Of a stretch of DNA of 64,000 nt, positions 25,703 to 33,859 are shown in pieces (within the stretch, counting starts at the first letter, position 1; every line of letters begins with the position of its first letter). The stretch comes from Myxococcaceae bacterium (GTDB lineage: Bacteria; Myxococcota_A; Polyangia; Polyangiales; Ga0077539): contig SCUS01000054.1 of NCBI GenBank assembly GCA_004297725.1, forward strand, positions 1 through 64,000, written 5' to 3'. The notes under the pieces are model-generated. The model saw only the letters and a list, made by a program, of their open reading frames with translations. It had not been told where the DNA came from and did not search any database. A program made the position numbers and the translations under genes.

Positions 25703-26380
25703 ATGAAGAACAAGCCCCGAAAGCGCCCCTCTCCCCCGAAGTCCCGACCGCACTCCTTCGCGCCCGAGCTCGGCGCCGAGGAGGCCGCGGCGATCTGCGC
25801 CCTCAGCGACGCTGCGATGGGAGCGCGCGACGGGAGGGCCATCGCGGCGCTGCTGTCGTCGGGAGCGCGGGCCCACTGCGTCGAGCACGCGAGGGAGTTC
25901 CACGAGGGGATGCGGCCGATCGTGGCGACCTTCGCGAAGAGCCCGACGGCGGAGCGGTTGTTCCGGAGGTTTCTCCCGGCGGCGCTCGACCCGTCGCGCG
26001 CCACGGGCGACGAGGTGGCCGTCACCGAGCAGGAGGTGACGGTGCAGGGCGTGGTGAGGTCGATGGTCGAGGCCGACCGAGACATGGCGGAGATCTTCGA
26101 CGCCGCGCTGCGCATGCTCGACCCGCTGGTCGGCGCGACCGTCGACGACGTGCTCGCGGGGCTACTCGCGCAGATGGCCGACGACCTGCACGCCACGGGC
26201 TGGTCGAGCACGCCGCTCGGCAGCCGCGTGGAGGGCGGGCACGTCGTGCTGTCCGTGAGCGCAGCCGGACCGCAAGGAGAGCGCCGGGTCGAGGACTGGC
26301 GGGTCGTGCGCGAGGCGGACGGCTGGCGCATGGACATCGACTGCACCGAGTGCCAGGGGGCCCGCGCGCAGTACGGCTGA
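25703..26380 (+). CDS. Protein of unknown function, divergent from the helicase
   Basis: 225 residues, no recognised family. It begins with a basic leader (MKNKPRKRPSPPKSR), then a helical region (about 20-170). A C-terminal alpha+beta segment (VVLSVSAAGPQGERRVEDWRVVREADGWRMDIDCTEC) resembles the end of SnoaL/NTF2-like or lumazine-binding-type folds, which is only a structural impression. No signal peptide or membrane helix. An in-frame upstream ATG exists but 25703 has the promoter-like hexamer. Its divergent position next to the nuclease-helicase may be coincidental. Confidence 0.65.
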   Translation: MKNKPRKRPSPPKSRPHSFAPELGAEEAAAICALSDAAMGARDGRAIAALLSSGARAHCVEHAREFHEGMRPIVATFAKSPTAERLFRRFLPAALDPSRATGDEVAVTEQEVTVQGVVRSMVEADRDMAEIFDAALRMLDPLVGATVDDVLAGLLAQMADDLHATGWSSTPLGSRVEGGHVVLSVSAAGPQGERRVEDWRVVREADGWRMDIDCTECQGARAQYG

Positions 26381-26393
26381 TACCCAGCAGAAG

Positions 26394-28073
26394 CTACGCG
26401 GTGGCGGCGCGCGCTGCGAGGAGCCTCTCCAGCTCCACGACCCGCGCTTCGAGTTCGGCTTCGCGAGAGCGATGGCCCTCCAGCCAACATCCTTTATCGA
26501 GGTCGTACCAGCCGTGCTTCTTCGTGGGGACCTCCACCGAGACGCCGACGGTCGCTCCACGGGTCTGCACCGCCTGAGCGAACTCGCGGCGGGCGTTGTT
26601 GGTGCCGTGGGTGATGAACACCGTCTGTCCAGCGAGGCAGAGGTGTCCGTCGTACTCCCAGATGAGCCAGTCGAGCAGATCGTGCTGGTCCGCGTGCGCC
26701 GAGTAGCCATCGATCTTCTCGATGTGGGCAACCATCTCCGAGAGAGGGAGGCGATGCATGGGGCGCTTCGGATCGGCGTCGGCCCAGGTGAGGTGAACGC
26801 TCACGCGGCAGCGATCCTCGATGGGAATCTGCACGTGCAGCAGGAGCCTGCCGCCGTTCGTCGCCGGGGGGATGAAGCTGGTGAACAGCACCGTGGTGCT
26901 CTCCCGGCGGAGCAGGGAGTCGAGGTAGGCCATCACCATCCCGCCTTCGCACATCCCGCTGCCGGTGATGACGACGGCGGGAGCGCCGCCCTCGATCACC
27001 TGAGCGATGGGCTTGTCGTGGACGGTGAAGCCCGCCGCGCCGGACTTCCCCCGAAGCATGTTGGTGAGGCGCGCCTCCAGCTCTTTCTCCCCTTCGGGGG
27101 TGTCGGGGAGCCCGAACACGGAAGAGAGCTGCCTGGCGCGCCAGACGGGCTTGAGGCTGCCCTTGCGGCTGAGCTCCTTCCGGCGCATGCCCTCGGCGTA
27201 GATGCCATTGACCTTCGCCGCCATCGGAGCGTTCAGGTACATCGGGATGCCCCGATACCGTGACGGGTCGGAGCGGAAGACCTCGTGGAGATCGAGCAGC
27301 ACCGACTGCGTGCGATCGACCGCAAGGCAGGGGATCAGCAGGACGCCTCGCTGTTCGAAGAGCGTCCGATCGACGATCTGGCGCAGGCGCTCGACGCGGG
27401 CTGCGCGGCTGCGCTGCTCCGGCGAGCGGCTGGTGGCCCCGTAGGTGGATTCGACCACTGCGTAGTCTGCGAACGCGGGCTTCATCCGATGTCGCAAGAG
27501 CCCGAGGTGCTCGTCCCCTTCGGCATTGGTCCCGACGTCACCGGAGAAGGTGATGGAGCGCTGGGTTCGCTGCCCGCGAACGGTGGGCTTCGGACCCCAG
27601 ACGATCTGCACGGATACCGCGCCGAGGATGTGACCGGTGCGGCAGAACGTGAAGAACAGGTCGGTGCCGAAGGGGTGGAGTTCTCCGAAGAGGCGCCCCG
27701 ACGGTTCGTGGAAGAGGGGGGCGAGGGCCTCGACGTCGGCACTGGAGAAGGGGGCTCCGGGCTGTCGCGCGGCGTCGGCCAGGATGAGCTTCGTGAGCTC
27801 GGCGGTCTCGCGGGTGCAGTAGACCGTACCGCGGAATCCCTCCTTCACGAGGCGCGGCAGCAGCCCGCAGTGATCGAGGTGCGCGTGCGTGAGGAAGACG
27901 CACTTCAACCGGGAGGGGACGAACTCCAGCGGACGGTGGTTCCAGTCGCGCTCGCCGTGCTCGCCCTGCATCATTCCGCAGTCGACGAGGAACTCGATGT
28001 CCTGCGCCTCGTGCTGGAGCCAGTAGCAGGAGCCGGTGACCTGCTCGATGGGGTTCAGGAATCGGACCTTCAT
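26394..28073 (-). CDS. Beta-CASP metallo-beta-lactamase nuclease (CPSF/RNase J-like)
   Basis: 559 residues. The MBL core carries LTHAHLDHCG (HxHxDH), with a further His in the FCRTGHILGA segment. The inserted beta-CASP domain has VESTYG, GVLLIPCLAVDRTQ, YLNAPMA, and VITGSGMCEGG with the IDGYSAHADQ His motif and FITHGTNNAR. This is the signature of zinc-dependent RNA (or DNA) nucleases related to CPSF73 and archaeal/bacterial mRNA processing factors. A C-terminal coiled coil (SREAELEARVVELERLLAAR) is extra. The start ATG overlaps the stop of the upstream gene (ATGA) and has GGAGGTCG, so the two are coupled. Confidence 0.92.
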   Translation of the reverse strand: MKVRFLNPIEQVTGSCYWLQHEAQDIEFLVDCGMMQGEHGERDWNHRPLEFVPSRLKCVFLTHAHLDHCGLLPRLVKEGFRGTVYCTRETAELTKLILADAARQPGAPFSSADVEALAPLFHEPSGRLFGELHPFGTDLFFTFCRTGHILGAVSVQIVWGPKPTVRGQRTQRSITFSGDVGTNAEGDEHLGLLRHRMKPAFADYAVVESTYGATSRSPEQRSRAARVERLRQIVDRTLFEQRGVLLIPCLAVDRTQSVLLDLHEVFRSDPSRYRGIPMYLNAPMAAKVNGIYAEGMRRKELSRKGSLKPVWRARQLSSVFGLPDTPEGEKELEARLTNMLRGKSGAAGFTVHDKPIAQVIEGGAPAVVITGSGMCEGGMVMAYLDSLLRRESTTVLFTSFIPPATNGGRLLLHVQIPIEDRCRVSVHLTWADADPKRPMHRLPLSEMVAHIEKIDGYSAHADQHDLLDWLIWEYDGHLCLAGQTVFITHGTNNARREFAQAVQTRGATVGVSVEVPTKKHGWYDLDKGCWLEGHRSREAELEARVVELERLLAARAATA

Positions 28074-29827
28074 CGCGCGACCTCCTGCGTGGTGGTGTCG
28101 TCGACCTCGTAGCAGAGCCGGAAGCCGATCTTGCACGCGCGGTACTTCCCCCAGCTCGACGAGGGGAAGAAGTCCCGCGCCACGGGGAGCCCGTCGTGGA
28201 TGCCCTGGAGGGTGGCGGTGTTGATCGCTGCCGCGCTGGTCTCGTTGTGCTCGAAGAGCCACTCGCCGAAGCCGATCGCGGCGATGAATCGCAGCCCGCC
28301 CGCTCCTTCGCGCCAGGAGAGCCCTGACCGGAAGCGGGCGTGCTCGTCACTCCCGATGAAGTCCCACTTCGTTCTCCGCGTGCCATCGGGCTTGATGAAG
28401 TCCACGCAGCCGTTGGTCAGCCGCGCCTGCATCGGGTCGGTGCCCGGCGCCCGCCGCGGGAGCGCTCCAGCCGACAGCGCGCCCGGGTGCAGTCGCAGGT
28501 ACTCCGCGCAGCGCAGCAGGCGCACCGGCCGGTGGTGCTTCTGCTCGAACCAGCGCGCGTAGGCCTGCGCGTCGTACCAGTTCACGCAGGCTGGCAGGTC
28601 GTCCGGGTCGTGGTTGGGCGCCGCGAGGTCATCGACCTTCTCCGCGCGCCGCGCCGCGTAGCCGGTCTCTGAGAGAAACCGACGCAGCTCCGCGATGGTC
28701 ACCAGGGGCGACACGAGGAGCGTGCTCCCGCCGTCGACCGCGACGGGCACGAAGTTGTCGAGCGCGGTGCGATCCGTAGCGAGCGTCGGAGCCTGGTAGA
28801 TCCCCCGGGCGACGGCCCACCGGCGGGCCACTTCCCGCATCCCGGGATACTGCGAGCTGTCGCCACCCGCAGCGTAGTACGCCGTTTCGGCCTCCCACTC
28901 GTCGCGGTCGCTCCAGCGCTCGACCTGGAAGTAGCGCCAACGCTCGAAGCAGGCGTGGAACATCAGCACATCGGGGATGTCCAGTGGGGACAGGTTGCCA
29001 TCGAAGGGAGCGGCGGGCGGGGGACGGTCACGGAGGCCCCGGAAGACGAAGTCGTACGCACCGTCGGGGGCTCGCAGGAAGACCAGCTCGCGGTTGTAGC
29101 GAATGAGCTCGACCCACCCGCGGCGGTCACGGTCGATCCATTGCTGGAAGAGCCGGAAGGACTCGGCATCCTCGCGCTGGATCTCCTTCACTTCGTCGGG
29201 CGGCGTGGTCGGGTTGAACCAGGTCCCGATCACGAGGTGATCGTCGGACCGCGGATGGACGAGCCCGTCATGGAGGAGGTTGAACCCCGCCGAGACGTGG
29301 GTGCGGAGATGGCGCGCAAGGAAGAGGGCAACCTCCGCGGGGTCGACGACGGGGAGGGCATATCTCGCCTGCATCGGTCCGGACATGGGCGGATGGGAGT
29401 GCTGGTCGACGAACGCCCAGTCGAAGTCGTGGCCGGTGAAGATGCGCTTCGGGAGAGGGCGCCCGGAGTTGAAGATCCGCTCGGCGAGGTACTGCCGCCG
29501 AAGGGTGAGGACTGACCACGCCTCGGGCGGAGGGGCGAGCAGGTTCTTCCGGTGGAGGAGCCCGTGCTCTCGCATGAAGTCGCGGAGCGAGGGCCACTGC
29601 TTCTGGTAGCCGTCGAAGCCGCCGCGGAAGCCGAGGCGCTTCGAGACCGCACTCAACGCCGCGGCGTGGCGAATGCCCTCAGGGCTATCGGGATTGCGGA
29701 TGAGCTCGTCTCGAACAGCGACGCGGATGGCCTCCGGGGCGAGGTCGTCGAGCGGGACGACGTGCTCCTCGCGGAGCGGCAGGAATTGAAGAACGGTGTG
29801 CTTGGACTTCTGGACACGAGGGATCAT
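28070..29827 (-). CDS. SUMF1/FGE-fold domain protein with large novel N-terminal region
   Basis: 585 residues. The C-terminal ~200 residues match the formylglycine-generating-enzyme/SUMF1 fold: LPACVNWYDAQAYARWFEQK, RPVRLLRCAEYLRLHPG and the closing KIGFRLCYE. In this fold true FGEs oxidise sulphatase Cys or Ser, while many relatives only bind ligands or partners; no sulphatase gene is nearby. The N-terminal ~380 residues are not recognised. They contain HDFDWAFVDQHSHPPMSGP, a His/Asp-rich stretch, and several Trp-rich segments. The start at 29827 follows GGAGGTCGTCG; the longer frame upstream is unlikely. It is operonic with the beta-CASP nuclease. Confidence 0.75.
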   Translation of the reverse strand: MIPRVQKSKHTVLQFLPLREEHVVPLDDLAPEAIRVAVRDELIRNPDSPEGIRHAAALSAVSKRLGFRGGFDGYQKQWPSLRDFMREHGLLHRKNLLAPPPEAWSVLTLRRQYLAERIFNSGRPLPKRIFTGHDFDWAFVDQHSHPPMSGPMQARYALPVVDPAEVALFLARHLRTHVSAGFNLLHDGLVHPRSDDHLVIGTWFNPTTPPDEVKEIQREDAESFRLFQQWIDRDRRGWVELIRYNRELVFLRAPDGAYDFVFRGLRDRPPPAAPFDGNLSPLDIPDVLMFHACFERWRYFQVERWSDRDEWEAETAYYAAGGDSSQYPGMREVARRWAVARGIYQAPTLATDRTALDNFVPVAVDGGSTLLVSPLVTIAELRRFLSETGYAARRAEKVDDLAAPNHDPDDLPACVNWYDAQAYARWFEQKHHRPVRLLRCAEYLRLHPGALSAGALPRRAPGTDPMQARLTNGCVDFIKPDGTRRTKWDFIGSDEHARFRSGLSWREGAGGLRFIAAIGFGEWLFEHNETSAAAINTATLQGIHDGLPVARDFFPSSSWGKYRACKIGFRLCYEVDDTTTQEVAR

Positions 29828-29848
29828 CGACGACCTCCGTGTGTCACT

Positions 29849-29869
29849 TCGAGCAGCGGTGCTGCTCGA
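29849..29869. promoter_or_regulatory. 21-bp palindrome upstream of the SUMF1-fold gene
   Basis: TCGAGCAGC, then GGT, then GCTGCTCGA: 9-bp perfect arms, 22 nt before the ATG on the minus strand. It could be an operator or a 5'-UTR hairpin. The surrounding 217-bp gap (29828-30044) is visibly less GC-rich than the window and holds nothing else I can name. Confidence 0.5.
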
Positions 29870-30044
29870 TCCCCATCCGTGGATGGTCGCCCTCGGGAAG
29901 ACACACAAAGAAGGGTTGATGAAACCTGGAACTACAGGTCCAACTCCGACTTCAGGGAATCTCTTGCTGTGATCGCAGGCGACGACGATCCAGGGCAGGT
30001 GAGATTCGACGCGAGGCTGTCTGTAGTCAGGGACGATGCCGCCG

Positions 30045-30569
30045 TCAAGGCTTCGCGTCGGGCAGCTGTCCGAGCTCGATGAACATCGGCAGCGCCACGG
30101 GCCGGTCGCCGAGCTCACCCGCGACGAGCTCGAGCCGCATGAATCCCAGCTTTTCGTAGAAGGCGATCGCTTCGGGTTTCGCATCCACGATGAGACCGAC
30201 GCAGCCGAGGTCTTCTGACATCTGTTGTGCAAGGACCAACACGGCGCGCAGCAGCAAGCTGCCCACGCCCTGACCCTTGGCCTTCTCGTCGACCGCCAGT
30301 CTGGCGAGGCGCAGCACGGGCACCGGATACCGCGGGAGTCGTCGTCGCCTCGAGGGAGGCATCTTCTCGGGCGACAGCTCGGAGGCGGTCACCGTCGCGA
30401 ACCCGACGATCAGGCCCGCGTCGTCGATCGCCACGTAGGTCGTGCCGATGTGGTGGCGAAACTGGTTCTGTCCCGCGTAGCGAGTGAAGAACCGATCGAG
30501 GTCGGCGTTGCCCGAACGGAAGCCAGAGCGGTCGTCCTCCGGGGTGAGCTTGCGGACCGTGCAGGTCAT
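30045..30569 (-). CDS. GNAT acetyltransferase, TacT-type toxin
   Basis: 174 residues of the GNAT fold. The acetyl-CoA-binding loop is DEKAKGQGVGSLLL (the Q/RxxGxG/A motif). The preceding strand is VPVLRLARLAVD, and VDAKPEAIAFYEKLGF is the C-terminal signature. This matches the TacT/AtaT group, which acetylates aminoacyl-tRNA and stops translation. It follows a ribbon-helix-helix gene by 7 bp, the classic toxin-antitoxin layout with the antitoxin first. Function is inferred from family and order. Confidence 0.88.
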   Translation of the reverse strand: MTCTVRKLTPEDDRSGFRSGNADLDRFFTRYAGQNQFRHHIGTTYVAIDDAGLIVGFATVTASELSPEKMPPSRRRRLPRYPVPVLRLARLAVDEKAKGQGVGSLLLRAVLVLAQQMSEDLGCVGLIVDAKPEAIAFYEKLGFMRLELVAGELGDRPVALPMFIELGQLPDAKP

Positions 30570-30576
30570 CAGGAGC

Positions 30577-30861
30577 TCACGGCTCGCCGTCGATGGGCTT
30601 GCCTGCCATCAGATCACGCAGCGCCTTCGTCGGCCTGCGCGGCTTCTTCACGACCTCCTCCACCGCGTCGAAGGACCTCGCGGTGACCACGATGCTCGGG
30701 GGAATGACGATGTCGGCAGGCAGCTCTCGCAGCGCCTGCAGGTGATGTAGCAGGGCCGTCTCGACCAGGTGACCCTTCTTCACGCCGTGCGCCTCGGCGT
30801 ACCGTTCGACCATCTGCTTCGTCGCTTCGGAGATGTGAGCGGAAATCTGCGTGTCGGCCAT
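30577..30861 (-). CDS. Ribbon-helix-helix antitoxin
   Basis: 94 residues. The N-terminus TQISAHISEATKQMVERYAE followed by GVKKGHLVETALLHHLQAL is an RHH/CopG-type DNA-binding domain; the C-terminal tail (KKPRRPTKALRDLMAGKP) would wrap the GNAT toxin. It would repress its own operon as a dimer-of-dimers complex with the toxin. The ribosome site is GAGGTGA. A short palindrome lies just upstream. Confidence 0.87.
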   Translation of the reverse strand: MADTQISAHISEATKQMVERYAEAHGVKKGHLVETALLHHLQALRELPADIVIPPSIVVTARSFDAVEEVVKKPRRPTKALRDLMAGKPIDGEP

Positions 30862-30878
30862 CGGGGAGTCACCTCGCT

Positions 30879-30894
30879 TCTACAAAAACGTAGA
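30879..30894. promoter_or_regulatory. Candidate autoregulatory operator of the toxin-antitoxin pair
   Basis: TCTAC-AAAAAC-GTAGA: 5-bp inverted arms around an A-rich centre, 18 nt before the antitoxin ATG. RHH antitoxins usually bind such sites in their own promoter. Confidence 0.5.
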
Positions 30895-30922
30895 CGCGCG
30901 TCCCGCCCTGAGCAAGCCGCGC

Positions 30923-31534
30923 CTACCGCATCCGCCGCGAGCGCTCCCGCTTCACCGCCGGGTCGCCCTCGTCCTCGCGCTGCGCCTGCCTGCGCTCCGC
31001 CGCCGTCGTCGCCAGGGCCCTCCGCCAGCGCCACGCGCGCCACCCCACGTCCAGCGCCGCCAGCGCCGCCAGCGCCGCGCCCAGCCTCGTCGCGAGGCCC
31101 GTCATCGAGCCCGCGGTCACCCACGCCGCCGCGCCCGCCGCCAGCACCGCCGCGCCGTAGGCCGTCGTCGCGAGCGCCACGCTCCACGCGCCCGGCTCGC
31201 CGGTGCGCCCGCTGTCCTCCGCCGATCGCCTCGCCCCCCGGGTCTGCGCCAGCGTCGCCGCGGCCGCCGCCACCACCGCCGCGCCGAGCGCCAGGCCCAG
31301 CGGCGCCACCACCGGTCCGGTGATGGCCGACGCCGCGCGCCACGGGTCGACCTCCTCTCTCGCCGCCTGCGAGAGCGCCTCCCTCACGGCCCCCTGAAGC
31401 GCCTCCCCCACCGCCGGAACCGTCGCCACCACCGCGGCCCACACCGCGGCCAGCACCGCGACCTCCGAGAGCGGCGCCCGGCCCTCCCTCCGGGCGCGGG
31501 CGAGCTCGCTCTCCGTGGGCGGCTGCGTGCTCAC
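30923..31534 (-). CDS. Truncated FlhB/SctU-family export switch protein
   Basis: 203 residues. The N-terminus PTESELARARREGRAPLS matches the start of FlhB/YscU proteins (PTxKRLxxARxxGxVxxS). About four hydrophobic helices follow. The C-terminus AERRQAQREDEGDPAVKRERSRRMR corresponds to the FlhB linker EVKxExKExEGDPxxKxxxR. The protein then stops, so the whole cytoplasmic domain with the NPTH autocleavage site is absent (family usual length 340-380). No other secretion gene is in the window. GTG start with TACCGT 8 nt upstream. It may be a remnant or a repurposed membrane module. Confidence 0.72.
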   Translation of the reverse strand: MSTQPPTESELARARREGRAPLSEVAVLAAVWAAVVATVPAVGEALQGAVREALSQAAREEVDPWRAASAITGPVVAPLGLALGAAVVAAAAATLAQTRGARRSAEDSGRTGEPGAWSVALATTAYGAAVLAAGAAAWVTAGSMTGLATRLGAALAALAALDVGWRAWRWRRALATTAAERRQAQREDEGDPAVKRERSRRMR

Positions 31535-31542
31535 GACGCCCG

Positions 31543-31548
31543 ACGGTA
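31543..31548 (-). promoter_or_regulatory. -10-like TACCGT before the FlhB-like gene
   Basis: 8 nt before the GTG at 31534, inside the 22-bp gap after feoB. It suggests separate transcription. Confidence 0.38.
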
Positions 31549-31556
31549 CCCCGAAC

Positions 31557-33476
31557 TCACCCGAGGCCCAGCAGCCCCGCGACGCGCGACGCCACGAAGG
31601 CCGCCACCCAGGCGAGCGCGTAGGTGTAGACCACGACGAAGCCCACCCAGCGCCACGAGCGGGTCTCCCTCCGGATGGCCGCGAGGGTGCTCATGCACTG
31701 GCAGGCGAAGACGAAGAACACCAGCAGCGAGACGCCCGTGCGCGTGGTGTAGCGGGGGTGGCCCTCGCTGTCGCGCGCCGTGCGAAGGCGCGTGGCGAGC
31801 GACTCGGGGTGCTCGTCGGCGTTCTCGATGCCGGAGATGACGCCGAGGGTGCCGACCATGAGCTCGCGCGCCCCGAAGGAGCCGAGGAGCCCGACGTTGA
31901 TGCGCCAGTCGAAGCCGAGCGGGCGGGTGATGGGCTCCAGCGCCCGGCCGACGGAGGCCCCGACGCTGCGCTCCATCGCCGACGCGGCGGTGGGGTGGGG
32001 GTCCGCCGGGGCGCCGGGGGAGGGGACGTGGAGCAGCACCCAGAGCACGGCGCCGCAGGCCAGGATGACGGTCCCGACGTCGCGCACGAAGCGCTTGCCG
32101 GCGACCCAGCAGGCGCGGGCGATGGCGCGAGGGTCGGGCGATCGGTACGCGGGCATCTCCAGCACCAGCGGCAGCCGGCGGCCCCTGGTGGCCGAGCGGC
32201 GGAGCACCATGGAGACCACCACCGAGGCGACGATGCCGGAGAGGTAGAGCGCGACGAAGAGCGTGGCCTGGAGCACCGGGCGGCCGCCGAAGAAGGCCGC
32301 GAGCACCAGGCCGTAGGTGGGGATGCGCGCCGAGCAGGCCAGCAGCGGCAGCGCCAGGATGACCGTGAGGCGCTCCAGCGGGTCGCGGACGATGCGCGTC
32401 GCGGCGATGGCCGGGACGGCGCACGCGTGGGCGGTGAGCATCGGGACGAAGGCCCGGCCGCCGAGGCCGAAGGGGCGCAGCGCGCCGTCGATGAGGAAGG
32501 CCCCGCGGGCGAGGTAGCCGCTCGCGTCGAGGAGCTCCATCGCGGCGGTGAGGATGACGATCTGCGGGAGGAAGGCGAGCACCGTCCCCGCGCCGCCCAG
32601 CAGGCCGTCGGCCACGAAGGACCCGAGGAGCCCGTCGCCGAGAAGGCGCTCCGCGAGGGCCCCGAGGCGCTGCACCCCGACGTCGAGCACGGAGGAGACC
32701 GGGTCGGCCACGGCGTAGACCGCGGCGAAGAGCCCGATCATCAGCCCGAGGAAGAGCACCGGACCGGCCACCGGGTGCAGCAGCACTCGGTCGAGCTGGG
32801 CGGTGCGGTCGCGGCGCTCCAGGGCCTCCTCGGTGACCACCGGGGCGTCGGTGATCGCCTGGTGGGCGAGCTCGTCGGCGCTCCACGAGGGCGCCGGGCG
32901 CTCACCCGGGAGGGCCTCGGCGACCAGCGCGGCGATGGCCGTGAGCAGCGTGGCGCGCGTCGAGGGATCGTGCGCGTTGATGGCCACCACCGGGACCCCG
33001 AGGGCCTTCACCAGCGGCGCGACGGAGAGCAGCCGCCCCTCGGCGAGGACCACGTCGCGCTGGGTGAGCACCACCAGCAGCGGCAGCGGCCGGGCGAGCA
33101 GCTCGCGGGTGAGCGCGAGGCCCGCGGCGAGCTGCGAGGCGTCGAGCACCTGCACCAGCACCGCGCGGGTCTTCTCGGCGATCACCCGGTCGAGGAAGGA
33201 GCGGGCGACGCCCTCGTCGGTGCCCGGGTCGAGGGTGACGTCGAGGCTGTACACCCCGGGCAGGTCGAGCACCCGCGCGAGCTTCTGGGAGCCGGGCAGC
33301 GGGAGGTCGGCGGAGAGGATGTCGACGGTGACGCCGGGGAAGTTCCCGACCTTGGCGTGGGCGCCGGTGAGGCGGTTGTAGACCGACGACTTGCCCGCGT
33401 TGGGGCGGCCGAGCAGCAGCACCGCGGGGGCGTCGTCGCCCAGCAGGTGCTCGTCGCCGTGATGGTGGTGGCTCAC
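31557..33476 (-). CDS. feoB: Ferrous iron transporter FeoB
   Basis: 639 residues. The N-terminal G-protein domain has GRPNAGKSS (P-loop), NFPGVTVD (G2 region), DLPG (G3), LTQRD (variant G4) and a guanine-nucleotide-dissociation-like helical part. The membrane domain has two Gate regions with FLPQIVILTAAMELLDASGYLARGAF-type sequence (here LPQIVILTAAMELL) and a final hydrophobic helix. It moves Fe2+ into the cytoplasm under anoxic or low-pH conditions. A GTG start overlaps the feoA stop by 4 bp (GTGA), so it is translationally coupled. A His-rich start (SHHHHGDEH) is a possible metal-binding tail. Confidence 0.96.
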   Translation of the reverse strand: MSHHHHGDEHLLGDDAPAVLLLGRPNAGKSSVYNRLTGAHAKVGNFPGVTVDILSADLPLPGSQKLARVLDLPGVYSLDVTLDPGTDEGVARSFLDRVIAEKTRAVLVQVLDASQLAAGLALTRELLARPLPLLVVLTQRDVVLAEGRLLSVAPLVKALGVPVVAINAHDPSTRATLLTAIAALVAEALPGERPAPSWSADELAHQAITDAPVVTEEALERRDRTAQLDRVLLHPVAGPVLFLGLMIGLFAAVYAVADPVSSVLDVGVQRLGALAERLLGDGLLGSFVADGLLGGAGTVLAFLPQIVILTAAMELLDASGYLARGAFLIDGALRPFGLGGRAFVPMLTAHACAVPAIAATRIVRDPLERLTVILALPLLACSARIPTYGLVLAAFFGGRPVLQATLFVALYLSGIVASVVVSMVLRRSATRGRRLPLVLEMPAYRSPDPRAIARACWVAGKRFVRDVGTVILACGAVLWVLLHVPSPGAPADPHPTAASAMERSVGASVGRALEPITRPLGFDWRINVGLLGSFGARELMVGTLGVISGIENADEHPESLATRLRTARDSEGHPRYTTRTGVSLLVFFVFACQCMSTLAAIRRETRSWRWVGFVVVYTYALAWVAAFVASRVAGLLGLG

Positions 33477-33712
33477 TCGGCCGCTCCCGCGGGGTCGACG
33501 TCGATGCTCCCGGCGAGCGCGCGGTCGATGGCGAAGGCGGTGCGCTCGCCCACGCGCACCTGCAGCGGACCGCGAAATGGACCCGCCCGCAGCACCGTCA
33601 CCGCCACGCCCTCGGCGACCCCGAGCGCCCGCAGCCAGCGGGCCTCGACCGGGTCTACGCGCAGCGCGACGATGCGCGCGGTCTGGTGGTGGGTGAGCTC
33701 GCGGAGGGTCAT
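33473..33712 (-). CDS. feoA: FeoA, SH3-like partner of FeoB
   Basis: 79 residues, the usual FeoA size. MTLRELTHHQTARIVAL then LRALGVAEGVAVTVLRAGPF and AFAIDRALAGSIDV follow the FeoA core pattern. It binds FeoB in the cytoplasm and is needed for iron uptake. First gene of the feo operon. Upstream lies a divergent lipoprotein gene. No Fur box was recognised by eye. Confidence 0.93.
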   Translation of the reverse strand: MTLRELTHHQTARIVALRVDPVEARWLRALGVAEGVAVTVLRAGPFRGPLQVRVGERTAFAIDRALAGSIDVDPAGAAE

Positions 33713-33859
33713 CGGTGCGACCGAGGGGGCGGCTTATCACGGTTCGCCCGGGGAGTGGGCACGGGCCTTGTAGAGTGAGCCCTCGCGGCGCGCGGCTGCG
33801 GCAGTACTGGGCCACCGTGCGCCACCCGCGTGATCGCCACGCACAGGAGCGCCGACGCC

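Noticed and set aside
21286..26490. 1734-codon open frame on the minus strand
   Set aside because: Shadow frame of the nuclease-helicase gene, with Arg/Pro-rich translation and no motifs.
28070..29827. Diversity-generating retroelement target (SUMF1/C-type-lectin-like fold at a C-terminus)
   Set aside because: No reverse transcriptase and no template repeat seen in the window.
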